From: Chaunax sp. Z400
Taxonomy: Eukaryota > Chordata > Actinopteri > Lophiiformes > Chaunacidae
Assembly: GCA_037577475.1 (NCBI GenBank)
Contig: CM075193.1
Coordinates: forward strand, 7,898,617-7,962,616
DNA length: 64,000 nt
Reading direction: 5' to 3'
Each line of letters opens with the position of its first letter. The first letter of the stretch is position 1. Positions 29,515-41,180 of this stretch are shown in pieces. Below the pieces are notes generated by a model that saw only the letters and a list, made by a program, of their open reading frames with translations, was not told the origin of the DNA and made no database searches. The position numbers and the translations under genes are program-made.

Positions 29515-29820
29515 TCACAACTGACGGGCGATTTGGGGTGGTGTCAGCAGTAACGTTGATGCTCTATCTGGCATCTGATTAGGATGCCTCCATGGTTTGA
29601 GGTTTTCCAGGCAGGTCCAACTGGGAGGAGACCCTGTGGTCAACCCAGAACTCACTGGAGGGATTGCATATTTAGCTGAAAAGCTAGATATAGCTGGAAA
29701 GGGTTGCTTGGAAGAGGGACATCTAGAATACCCTGCTTCGTCTGTTGCCACCATGACCTGACTCCAGATAAGCAGCAGCAGAAGAAGAAGGATGGGTGGG
29801 TGGATGGATGGATGGATGGA
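29515..29820 (+). mobile_element. 3' end of a LINE retrotransposon with GGAT tail, decayed
   Basis: The plus strand corresponds to the well-known fish LINE C-terminus: HLIRMPP, then GRRP-GQPRTHWRDCIF, then a leucine/proline-rich end before the stop. It is followed by a short purine-rich stretch and a (TGGA)n tail ending at 29820. In the family the sequence reads roughly GHL-RMPPG ... RPRGRPRTRWRDYIS. In-frame stops and small changes show that this copy is dead. The 5' boundary is approximate, as expected for a 5'-truncated insertion. Tail type and sequence suggest an RTE/Rex3-like LINE, but the clade is a guess. The 124-codon minus-strand frame here is antisense noise. Confidence 0.75.
29792..29820. 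repeat. (GGAT)n / TGGA tetranucleotide tail
   Basis: GGGT and GGAT units run up to 29820 at the 3' end of the LINE fragment. Such tails are added or expanded at the target-primed end of some fish LINEs. Confidence 0.85.
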
Positions 29821-30322
29821 AACCTTTAGTTGTTTTCTCCACCTTGTGTTTGTCATTATTCTCCACAAGGTGTTATTCATCTGAAGCACTCAACTCATGC
29901 CTGCAATTGTCACCTGACAAGCAAGACTCCTAAAGCAATTGAAAGGTTTCGAGACAATGTGGATTTTATCTGCAATGCCCATCTGAAATGAACTAGTATT
30001 GTGTTCGGAAATATTTGGTGGTTTACGTTTAGACAGGGTCAGTTGGTGTCCACTCATTCGTCAGAAGGAGAGCGACACAAGTTAATGATGTCAAACAAAG
30101 CAGGATTACTCATCTCAGATGGGCGTACTCTAATCACAACAAAGGCATCCTCCTCATTACTGATTAGGTCCTCAAACTGTCGGCTACATGTTGTTCTTGG
30201 TGGGGTAAGGGTCAGACTAATATCTTTGCTGTTAATCCAGTGACAGTTTAATTTCTTAACTACTCCTAATGGAAATATAATGTTTAATCAATTTATTCAG
30301 TGCAAAGTGTTAATGTTATTCA

Positions 30323-30364
30323 AACATAGCCAAATTTGATTGCAGAATCAAATTTGGCTATGTT
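30323..30364. repeat. Perfect 19-bp inverted repeat with 4-nt loop
   Basis: The arm AACATAGCCAAATTTGATT (30323-30341) is followed by the loop GCAG and then its exact reverse complement (30346-30364). Pairing stops at both flanks. The stem is too short and too perfect for a typical pre-miRNA of about 30 bp with bulges. A local template-switch mutation or a tiny MITE remnant is more likely. Confidence 0.95.
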
Positions 30365-33286
30365 CAATTACTGAAATGAAAAGGGAGCTGAGGAAAAATA
30401 GGTGAAGCAATCAGCTTAAAGGCTTTACTCTGGCAGTTACTATCCATAGCTTCTTATTAACTTATTTAAAGGAGGAATGGCTGTCAGATTCTTCTGTACC
30501 TGTCCCATAAAGCTGTCATATCCTGCTCATCATTACTAAGCCTGCCCTTTCTTTTAAACTATCAGGCCTTGTCTCCAAATCTTAGACGTTCCAGTGCCAG
30601 AGAAGCTCTTACCTACTCTGTATGTCAAGGTGATGTAGTAAGGTATCAAGCAGAGAAAATGAATAGTGTGTAGCGTTGAATACTGCACATTCTATTCCAC
30701 TTCTGAGTTCAATCTTCATTTATTAAAGGAAAAGTTAAAGTTATTAAAAGATAAAGGCCTCCAAGTATAGCCACATATCATGGAAGTTAAAGGTGAATTT
30801 TGGACTCGATAGAAAGGTGGTGTTGACAATGAGGAATAACAGAACTGTTCAGCTTAAATGTGACCCCAAGAATTTCAATACCTCAAGCTTTAAATCCAAC
30901 AAGTCACCTACTACCTCAAAGCCAGTGGACTATACAGTTGAATATCATAATGGTTTGATCCACTGAGCTCCCCATCCTTGTCTCCTAGGGGCTATATGCC
31001 TTAGTCTGGGTTCTTGAGGACTTTTCCTCTCTACCCACAGGACCTTAGTGACTCCTTCTTCTTTTCCTTCAGGCCACATGTTAACTGAGCTTCTCTATCT
31101 GACTAAACTCAATTTCCTCCTTCACTGCCTCGAACTGCATCATCAGAATAGGGTGCAGTAGAGCCGAAGCGTATTCCCAATGGCCAGATTTGCATACGTG
31201 CCACTGTAGAAAAAATCCACTCTCCGTGAGTTTCCATGAGAGGCCTGTCTGTACTTCGCTTCTTTCATTCCACTGAGCTGTTTTTTTTTTCTTTTTCTCC
31301 TTCATTTTCCTTGTCTAAAGATGTATCTTATGGGTAGCAGATTGTGTGTTTATACCTTTTTGAATCTGAAGCTGAGCGATGGCTGCATTGCAATGACCAC
31401 CATAACAGGAAAGAGACTGCCAAGCAAACAGGATATAAGCCAATATGAGTATGAAGTTTTTACAGGTGCCGCGTTTGACTGACAATGTATGCTGGCCACT
31501 TGCATCGGAAAAAACACCAATTAAGAGCTGCTTTGTGTGTGTGTGTGTTTGTGTCACACAAGTGACTAAAGCCTTGCAGTCTTTTATGAAACAAAAGAAA
31601 GCCAGGTCACTACCCAAAGCTGCACACAATGAGCAAACCTAAACAAATCAGCTTAATCTTGGTGGGTCATTATGGAAAACTCTGTTTTAATATGATTTTA
31701 ATGTTCAGGAGATGATCATCATTAGACTGACAGCTTTTCTGTTGTTAATTCCTTGTAAAGGCATTTGCACTTCATTGTTGTTTGATCCTCTCACCTCTAC
31801 TGCATGAGACTAATATAATTTCAAAAGGATGATGGCTGTCCAAGAGGCAAAGAGGCATCCGTGGGGCAAAATAGAATTTGATTAAGCATAAAGTGTAATG
31901 TGATTTCTGCCAAGAAGCTATCAATTCTGTTTATCTCTTTGGAGTCCCGGTAGCTTTGAGCATTTTTTCAATGGGTGAAGCAGAGATCTCCAAACATAAA
32001 CATGCACATACTGTTTGCGACAGAGCAGAGTGTCCGTAGGAAGCACTGAGAATCTAGTTGAGCACATGTGGTCCTTGGTGTCAGACCTCACAGAGTGAAT
32101 GTATATCTGTATGCAGAAATAGGGAGGAGGGGGTAGTGACAGGATATGGAGATGGGATGGTAGCAACAGGATCAGTCTTTGACTCACAGGCACACAAACA
32201 CACAATGCTTGCTGTATGGGTGGCAGTCTCAGGCGCACTCATATTTTTACAGCTGGGCCCACATCCCATGGCTTCCATAGATGCATCCAAACACAAGTCA
32301 AAGCCCTCAATTGCATGTTTTACTAAAGGGACATATTTTTCCAAAGCCACCCTACAAACTGCGTTAGAGCTAGATGTAGGATATTTTATTCGGTGCCAAA
32401 CTCAGACAGACACATTTGAGCTTGGTCTTATCCATTGATTCCACTAAAACATTAGGCTGCATCAGGCCCTGTGTGTTTCTTAATATCTGAGCATGTGTGG
32501 ATACCTGGATGTGGCCTGTTATATATTAAACAAACTCCCTGGCTATCTCCCTCAATGGGATTTGAGTGCAGGCAGGAGAGACTGAGATATGAGCTCATAA
32601 GAGATTAAAGTTTAGTATGTTTGATTGTTTCTTTTGTGTAGTGGAACTTCTACAATGGGTCTGGCCAGACAAGTTCAGTCTGAATTAGCCTTAGCAGGAG
32701 GGAGAGAAGGGGCGCTGAGAGGGACTGCTGCTAATCCCAGGATATTGAGCAGGATTCCAAGGATGAGGCTGCGCTCCTTTGCTTTCCCAAGTGTGACGAT
32801 GGGGAGTGTGAGGGGAAATGGGGGAAGAGGGGAGGATTTGGGGTCTTTTTCTATCCTCAGTTCCCATTGTGAGCAGAGTTTTCACAGTTTAGGGGCACAG
32901 TGTCTGAGATTCTCTGTCTACTGAAGTGAGTCTTTTTTGGGGGTGAAACAGCCAGGCAATGCCGGCCTCTGAGGATTAGGCCCACTGGGATAATCAGGAT
33001 CAGTTCACAGTGTCCTCGAAGGGGGTCTTAGTCTATGTCCAACAGAGTAGGAGAGGGGACGCCACTGTCCTGTGTAGCGGCTGGCTCTGCCCACATCCCC
33101 CTCACACACTAATAGCATCTGCTTCCCTCTTGTCGTCTTCAGTGTGTCCAACTCCTGAACTATGATTCCAGTTCACATTCTGCTTGAAATCAACCCTGCT
33201 TTGGCTTTAGTATATCAATCATCTCTTCCAGTAAATGAATCAGATGAATTAAACTTAACTAAAATAACTATATAACTTTTTCCTTT

Positions 33287-33308
33287 TATTATTATTATTA
33301 TTATTATT
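33287..33308. repeat. (TTA)n microsatellite
   Basis: About seven TTA/ATT trinucleotide units without interruption. No function is implied. Confidence 0.9.
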
Positions 33309-35838
33309 TAGAAAAAGAATATGAAATCTGTGTCATGCATTGAGGACAATGGGATGCTTTCATGATTGTTAGTTTCCTCTGGAATTTTTTTTTTGTGTGT
33401 GGCTGTCTGGGCCAAACAAAAGTGGAGTAAAGGATGCTATTTTGTAGCCACATCTGCTTTTCATATTTATCCGTACCTTTTTATATCGTTTGTGTAACTC
33501 TGCCCAAACAAAGCCAGGGAAATGGGTGGAACTAAACAAGACAGTCACTAAGCATGTACAATAAAGGGAACCGTGACGCAAACGGATACCCAGGTGGTGC
33601 AACCATTCTCCCTTCATGTAGCATACATTTGTAGAAATAAAGCAGGAAAGTACACCTTTTTGTATGGCACCATTGTTTTTTGTTTTAAACTGAACCTTAA
33701 ACACACCCATTCATTCTTAAAAACGTGGCAAAATATCATGCTTTTACTGGTGCTCTATTTATTTTTATGAACAATTTTGTTTTCTCTGATAGAGGCAGCA
33801 AGTTCTGTTATTCAAATCTATTGTCCTCAATTGTATCTACAGTAAGACCCTCCGCAAACGTTGCTTGCCTTGTGCTGTTACTAAGATACGGGTGCTAACA
33901 AAAGCAAGCATGCGGGTGAGCTTGTGAGCAACTCCAGCACGCGCACAGACAGAGCAGTTCGCTGCACAAAGGCCAACAAATAAGTGCTTTCATATCTACA
34001 CTCCCCCTCCTCTTTGGGACAGTTGAGGGGTTGAATGGAAAGCAGGGTTGTGAGAGTGGGGGGTCACTGGGTAGTATAGGGAAGGCAGTGTTAGGAACAT
34101 TGTGTTGTTGGATTTCATGGCTCTGTGTTCATCTTCTCTCTTTGGTTGCATGTCTGTCATGATGAAATCAAGTTGTCTGTTAAATCGCGATCAGTTTTAC
34201 ATCTTTGTCAGCATACAGTTGCCTCAGTAGCCAATATTCAGTGTGAATCATGAAACATTTATACCATGTTCATGCTCAAATGCTTTGTTTATTTGTGAAG
34301 CTAACAACATTCACAATGATGCTGTTATCAATGTGTATATTTAGTGCCTTTAAACACAGTGAATTACACGGGTACACTGTTACGTGTTGCTAATGCCAGT
34401 TTATGCTGCATTGTGCCAAAATGTCACAACGGCACATCTTGTGGTGTAACTTTGCAGCAGTATGGGTATCCTTGGGGGTAGGTGTAACAATATAAGCAGT
34501 AATGGCAGCATGCTATTAGTCTTATGCTCCTCTGGCAGGCACTCTGTCTCAATAGTTCTCACTGCAGTCAGACATTGAGGCTCATGCAAGGGTTGGTGCT
34601 CCCCGAACACAGCACATCTATTCTATTCCCTCTGCTCACAAGAACAGGCTTACTGGATGTTGTCTGACTCACATATCAGTGCATTGCAGTTTTTAAATGT
34701 GGTACTTTTTCATAATTTTGTATAAATTCATGTTAAACAGCACTGCTAAGGTCACTGAAGTAAAACTTTTCATGTATAATGTATTCTTTAACTCTAATAA
34801 ATTGAATTACATTAACCATAGCACCTTGGGAAAAATGCTTGCTTCTTTACTTTTTTGTTCTGCTTACAGAAATTGTCATTTCTCATCCTTTTCATCTCGT
34901 CTCTCATGTCGCGTATGCATCCTCTGTGCTCTCTCTGTTTGTGCATGTGTAAACAGGAATATGATGAACTTCCATGTGAAATTCTTTTTTTTAGTCAGTG
35001 TCAGTAGCTTGATAACATTTTAATCTACAGAGCAAGTAGTGGGGCCTTAATGTTGGTTGGTCTGTAATACTTACAGTAATGGCTTTCATTATTCCAGTCC
35101 AGGAAACTAATAGAATTACACATTCTACTTTGTGTCATGTTACTCCCCCTACTCTACTAATAACTCTCATCACAACAGTACACATAAATCGTATCTCTTC
35201 TCCTCTTTCACACCAGTGAAGGAACGTAACATTTCACATTCTCATATAACTTGTTCCCATATAATATATTTTCATGTAATATATATATAGACGACCTCCC
35301 TTGAGTACTACATTATGTAGTCACCACCATATCCTACATTTCATCTTGTAAAAGTAGTTTTGGTTTGTCATTGGCATCCTTTCTCCCACAGTGGAAATAA
35401 GAGAGGAAAAGCTTCAGTGTTGGCTGGCCCGTGATGCACAGCTGTTGTAGTGCCGCTTTATTAATGGGATTCAGGAGCTCATCTGAGCGTTTCAATAATG
35501 GAACAATGGAGGACCCCGCTTCGACAATCCTTCATCTCTATGATGCTACAATTGATCACCAATTCAATTGCTAACTGTAGAAAATTGAATTTCTAGCCCT
35601 AACATTGTTCGTTAACCACGGTGCCGATGAGATGGCCATCCAGATTAATGATAATGGGAGGATGAGATGGCTTCTGAGACGGCCTGTGAATTTGATTAGC
35701 TCCAGACGGCTGTGGAGACAAAGAGCAGTCAGTCAGACTCTTATGTGGAAGTACTTAATGAAAACCCTGCATGGAAGGTAATTGGGATATGTTTGTCTGG
35801 CTGCATGCTTCTCAACTTACTGTACTCAGTCTTTAAGC

Positions 35839-35841
<3 letters not shown>

Positions 35842-35869
<28 letters not shown>
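35842..35869. repeat. (TC)14 microsatellite
   Basis: A pure TC dinucleotide run of 28 bases. It lies downstream of the candidate conserved segment at 35450-35730. Confidence 0.97.
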
Positions 35870-35872
<3 letters not shown>

Positions 35873-38800
35873 AATTTTAAATAAAATTGTCTTGCAGTAC
35901 AATAAATACTGTAAAGTAATGTTTACTTTGTCAATGAAATGCTTCCATTTTTTAAGCTCTGGTTAGTCTCCAGAATTCATCATATACACAAACTGCAGCT
36001 TCAACAAAAAAGGAAGTCTTTGTTGATGTTGAAACGTGGTCAATAGATTGTTTTCCTTTCAAAAATAATTTTGAGCATTTTTGAGCTATGTGTTCTACAT
36101 ATTTCCACATAACTGCAGATTTCACTCTTATTGACTAATTTCCCATGCAGTGTTGTCCTTATCACTGCCACCTCCAACTGTTTGCCTCCTCCGATACACA
36201 TGAGCGGTGTTACAGTTCACAGGCTGCATCCTTCTGCTGCATTTTAAGACTGATTGTGTCACAGTGGTCGACAAGGCCGTCCCATTGTGAAGGCTCTTTC
36301 AAATGCATCCATCTTTTCTGTAGCCAAACGCTCTCCCTAGATTCATTGTGCACCAATAATGTTTTGATTTTTTCCCCATAACAGCATGCATTGACATAAT
36401 GGACACCCCTCAGCAGCTGACGAGCGAAGGTGAAGTGTCATAATTTCAATAAACTACACACAATGAGAATTTTATCGATATTTCTTGCTCCATTTCTTTT
36501 ACCATTACCACAACCTCTACAACTACAACAGTTTTAACTATAACAAATTTTTACTACAAGTACTACTACTATTATTACTACTGCTACCATTATAGCTTTT
36601 AGTAAATCTGGCTTTTGTACACAGAATATGCACGATCGCCTTCTCATGAAATTTGGGAACGACCTTGTTGCAAACTGCAACATTGATTACAGCTCCATAT
36701 GCAGACTGAAACCAACTTCATCTTCCCCTCATCCCATGTGGAAGAGTTGCAGAAGCCCCTTTCTCATGTGCATGTCCCTGTGCCTTTCAATTCACACCTT
36801 AATCAAACTCTCTGTTGTTAGTAGAAGAAGAAGAAGAAGAAGAAGAAGCTAAATTTACTTGTCAAGAAATCTTAAATAAGTTGGTTCATTCTAGAAATAA
36901 GTAGAGGTGGATAAAAAAATAGTAATAGTAAATAATTTTAAAAACAAGATAATTAATCTCATGTTTCCACATTTAAGGTTTTAAGTCTTGACAAGTACAG
37001 AACAATTTGCAGCATATTCTTAAATGTTAATTAAAATTTTTTGAGTATTTTATCGCATCCCTCTGACATGTTTTGATTATGAATTACTTAATTATTAGAT
37101 TTTAAGCATTTTCTTATAGTGTTTTCCCCATTGGTTTGCAATTAGCTCTGTTATGTTGCACTTTAAACACACCAGGTCTGTAACATTTTCTAGTTCTTCT
37201 TTTTAATTTTTATCAGCATTTGTGTGAAAAACAAAATGATGAGTCTATGACAGACTCACCAGATCTTCTTGACAGTCCCACGGTGCCTCAGGACTCATTG
37301 TTCTCCCCTCGCCTCAATGGTGCTGGTCAAACGCTGCTAATTAAGTAGTGGTATACTGTAAATGTCTCGCATTACCTTTCTTGACGTATTTAGACTGCTG
37401 AATGAAACGAGTGTTTAATATGTTAATTTCTATCACTGTGTGTGACAGGGCTGAACAGATTTCGTGTTTTGATGAGATCTCAGTAGTGTTATTTTATAGC
37501 TATATATATGTGTTTTCATCTGAAATACAAAATCAAACATCTATTCTTCATTTATGTGCATTTATACCAAAACTCTATAGAGTAATACAATTGAACTTAT
37601 CCTGCAGCAGTGATGAACAAGTTCACAGCCATTGCTGATACATGCTTCTTTGACATTTGATTAATTCAAGACATGAGAATCACTGGATTAGAGATTAATT
37701 GTCTTAATTTACTCCTTTGTGATTAGAAAAGGGCGGCTACGAAATCCTGAAATTGCTGAAACTGTATAATGTATGCTTCTCAAAGTGAAAGCTTGTGTTT
37801 TCAAGGATACCATCCTCTTAAATCTGCACTTAATTGACAGACAAGGCTGCAGTTAGCACAGCTGAGGAGCAGACAACTGTGACAAGTAGCCTGTGAGACT
37901 GTTTGCATGACTCTTTGTCTGTTTTTTCTGGTGATGGTTCAAATGACACTGCAGAGAGAGATGAAGGGGTCGACGAGTGAGGGCCGCAGCCTTTGGGAGG
38001 GACCACCATTAATGATGACTACCTGCAGATAAATAGGCTTTCTCTGTGGAGTCATATTCAATCACCTTAAGATGGGTCACACTGTACTTTGTCATTCTTT
38101 ATAGTATTCATTTGTCATCTGGTTATTTGACTCCAGAGGCAAAACCAGGGGATGCTTGTCTTGACAGTTTCTGATAAAAGTGTCTTATGGTTCGCAGTGT
38201 TCAGCTACAGTCCTTTCCTATCAATGTACAATGAATAATACATCTTGAGCATCTTTTATGAGCTCATGAATAGCACTTGAGCACCAAAAATTGATCAGAA
38301 ACCTATTATATTTTGGGTGCAAAAGGCAGCTGAGGTTAATTTACTACTATACATGAAGAGACTGTTATAACCGTCCCTTAAGCTTGTTTCTTCTTTGGCC
38401 TATTTTAAAATCCCCTGAAAATGGAAGTTAATTAGGAACACCAACAGAAAGGAAATCCAAGGCAAGACACCATCTTTTTATATTAGACTGAAAAAGCACA
38501 AATGCCTTTGCATCCACACTCAATTACTTGTTAAAACACTTTTGAAGTGCGTACCTTGGACAGTGTATTTTTTTAGCTAATTCATTTACATGGGGCAATA
38601 TTATGAAAACGTAAACACAATTGAAGCACTCGGAGGTTAAACCTGCTTCTAATTAACAAAGAGAGAATTTGAAATGGGAATTAGTGTATGAAAGAGAGCT
38701 TGTTAATGAAGTGTGTGAGTAGAATGAAAGAAGAAAGCATGCAGCCTGCCCTGCTGGAGAAAGGTTAATGACTGTACGGAGCAGACCAGGAGCATCTTTC

Positions 38801-39344
38801 CTCTCACTTCACCCTGGTTGCTGATCCTCAGGGCCTTCCTGCTTGGTGGACTTGCTCTGCATATAACGCCATCGTTGCACAACACGCCATATCCAATTAC
38901 AACTGCTTCATTATTAAATGATATGTTTTTTGAGGTTTCAGTTTTTATATGCATTTCAGGAGCAGAAATAGGCTGAGTGATATTGCAAAAATTAATGACA
39001 ATTTTTAACATCTTCAAATGTAAAAAAAAAACTTCAAAGCTTCAACAAAATATATTGAGCAAAACACTGTGGTGTGCCTAATGAAACAGGGCTGTCTGCT
39101 TAACCAGGTGATCAAATTTAATCAATGGAAAAAGGGATGTGCCTCCTGCTGAAAAGTTGAGAATATTTTAAATTTTATTCAATTCTTAAAAAAACACTAG
39201 AAAAACACAACAACATAGTGCAGAGGAGAGGAGCACACACCAGGCGCTACATACCATAGATAAACAATGGTTTTGCCATCAACAAGATTCTAGTGAGAAT
39301 CAGGTTTGTCAGGCAAACTTGAGAGTATCACATAAAAAAATTAA
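35870..39344. other. Gene-free stretch
   Basis: Only short frames were seen; the poly-Arg end of the frame at 36628-36852 comes from the GAA repeat at 36823-36848. No exon or named repeat was found. Confidence 0.45.
36823..36848. repeat. (AGA)n / GAA trinucleotide repeat
   Basis: About eight to nine uninterrupted AGA units. It creates an artefactual arginine run in one plus-strand frame. Confidence 0.95.
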
Positions 39345-39470
39345 TTAACGTAATTGAAACACTTAACTGTGTAAACATGGCTTGGTTTAGAATATATTTT
39401 TGTGATAAATTAATAAAGTTACTAACAATTAACTGTAAACATTTAACCTGACAAACACACTTCTGCCTTA
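39345..39470 (+). repeat. Interspersed repeat copy, related to 55145-55260
   Basis: Shares with 55145-55260 the ordered motifs CACTTAA, TGT with an A-rich gap, AAACATG, CTTTG or CTTGG, TTTAGAATA and TTTTGTGA, in the same orientation. The two copies are about 16 kb apart. They differ by several substitutions and small indels, so both are old. The second copy lies just beyond a hAT-like terminus, suggesting that this is internal sequence of the same element. Confidence 0.5.
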
Positions 39471-41120
39471 AAGGTTGCCTTGCTTGGCCATATTTTCTTA
39501 CTCTCTGTGTGGTCACTGTGATGTGTTCCTGTCAAGGTTGGCACTGCCTGACAGCCTTTGTATACAATCTCACTTTGTTGGTTTTTAGGCATCCAAACCA
39601 TTTCTATATAATTGCCACTCTGTTACATTCAGTCATTCCATCTGTCCTGGCCTCTGCTCTGAAGTTGTTGTTTTTTTGCCCACTCTTTTGACATCCAGGT
39701 TTTTTGTCTTTCTCTGTGATACGCTGTTCGATCTATTCATATCTAGAAAAAAATGTCAAAAGCAAATTTTAACATAATCCCATATCAAGATTTTTTTCAT
39801 TGCTCAACCCAAAGCAGAAATGGTCATATAATGCTCAAATTGATATTCAGGAAATTCAGGCATTCTTACATTGCTAGTTTTTACAAATAAAATGCAATAC
39901 TGTTAAGGACACATATATCTTTGGATATGGTGAAAGAGCTGCCCTAAGGAGCAAACGCTGTATGCTGTATGCCAATTTAGTTTTCCCAGAATGGTGAAGT
40001 CATGACCTGCCCTGCTCTGCCTAGTGAAATTGGTCAGCGTAAGAATATCTGGGTACGCTAATCAGCATTACTGCGGTCATGCTTTCACAATCCTGCTGAA
40101 AAAAATATTGCCCATTGCACATCCTAGCAGTGTGGCTCCGTGGGTGGCAATGTTGTTCGCTGGATTGATTAGTCAGTCAAATATTATGTATTCTCAAGAC
40201 AGGATGATACCTACAGGACAATAGCTTGAGTGATCCCCGGACCTGTTTTATCTGAATGACGCTAGTGGCTCTTTAGTAGAATGTCTCAACTTAATGGAAG
40301 ATTTCATGGGATTTGGTTCAGGCGATCATGCTTTATGTCCCCTCACTTTTCATGGAGTGTCCTCATCAGGTCAAAACTTTAATTTATACATAACTTTGGT
40401 TTAAGACCAAACTCCTGCAAAACTAATGGCATTCCAAATAGCAAATATTAGAATTCTACATTAGGTAAGATGGTATACCTGCTAATCATTAGCATTATTG
40501 TGACCATATGAGCTTGGTATAGCTCAAAGCAGCTGCTGTGCAGCCTCTAAGATGGCTGTGGAGTTACAATCTTGTTTTGGTTATGAACTTATGATAAAAA
40601 AAATATTTTAAAATATTACAGAAGCCTTTTCAGCTCTGATTTTGCACATCACTACATCAGTAATGCTTCACATACTTGCATTCATCTCATGATGAAAGAA
40701 TGGGTTGACAAACTGTCATTTCCATGAGTTCATTTAGCACATTATTGCATGCAAATTGCTATTTGGTAAAACTGGTTTTTCAGAAATATGAAATTGTGTG
40801 TAATGAGCATAAACAGATTACCTAATGGTCCTTGTATTTATGAAAACACAATGCCTGTCACAATAAAACACCGTATGAGGCAAATTGTGGTAGCACCGCT
40901 CCCCCCGCAGTCGTTGTCTCCTGCCGTTACTTGGGCTTCTAATGTGAGATTGTAAAGGGTAAAGGGCTCTTAGAGGAAAGCAAAACCAAATTATTCAAAC
41001 TATTTAGGCTTGGAGCTGCATATGAATGTTGTGCTTGTAAATTAGGCTTTTTTGCTGTCATCTGGAGAAATTGTCTCGGTTATTAAGAAATGGTGTAAGA
41101 AACCATTTTAGTGATTACAT

Positions 41121-41134
41121 CCCCCCCCCCCCCC
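41121..41134. repeat. C14 homopolymer
   Basis: Fourteen consecutive C on the plus strand. The length may be unreliable in short-read assemblies. It lies 26 bases upstream of the palindrome at 41161. Confidence 0.97.
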
Positions 41135-41160
41135 ATTTTTTCCACATGGCAACATACAGG

Positions 41161-41180
41161 TCTTGCAAATATTTGCAAGA
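41161..41180. repeat. Perfect 20-bp palindrome
   Basis: The half-site TCTTGCAAAT is followed directly by its reverse complement, with no spacer. It contains TTGCAAA-like half-sites similar to C/EBP-type dyads, but this may be chance. Confidence 0.95.

Larger units (their letters stand above)
29821..35841. other. 6-kb gene-free stretch
   Basis: This holds the 30323-30364 hairpin, a short GT run at 31534-31548, a (TTA)n run at 33287-33308 and a locally more G-rich part at about 32690-33120. No frame shows a recognisable domain; the overlapping plus and minus frames at 31921-32438 and 32625-32924 are not convincing exons. The segment near 35450-35730 is a candidate conserved noncoding element. 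Confidence 0.45.

Noticed and set aside
29515..29889. 124-codon minus-strand frame
   Set aside because: It lies antisense to a LINE 3' end and its GGAT tail; the plus strand explains the sequence.
31921..32438. Three overlapping frames of about 90-126 codons
   Set aside because: Open on both strands in the same place, with no recognisable domain or exon signals.
36628..36852. Frame ending in a run of arginines
   Set aside because: The arginines come from the GAA repeat; the rest has no domain.
40602..40617. 16-bp AT-only palindrome
   Set aside because: Low-complexity A/T sequence; expected by chance in such AT-rich DNA.
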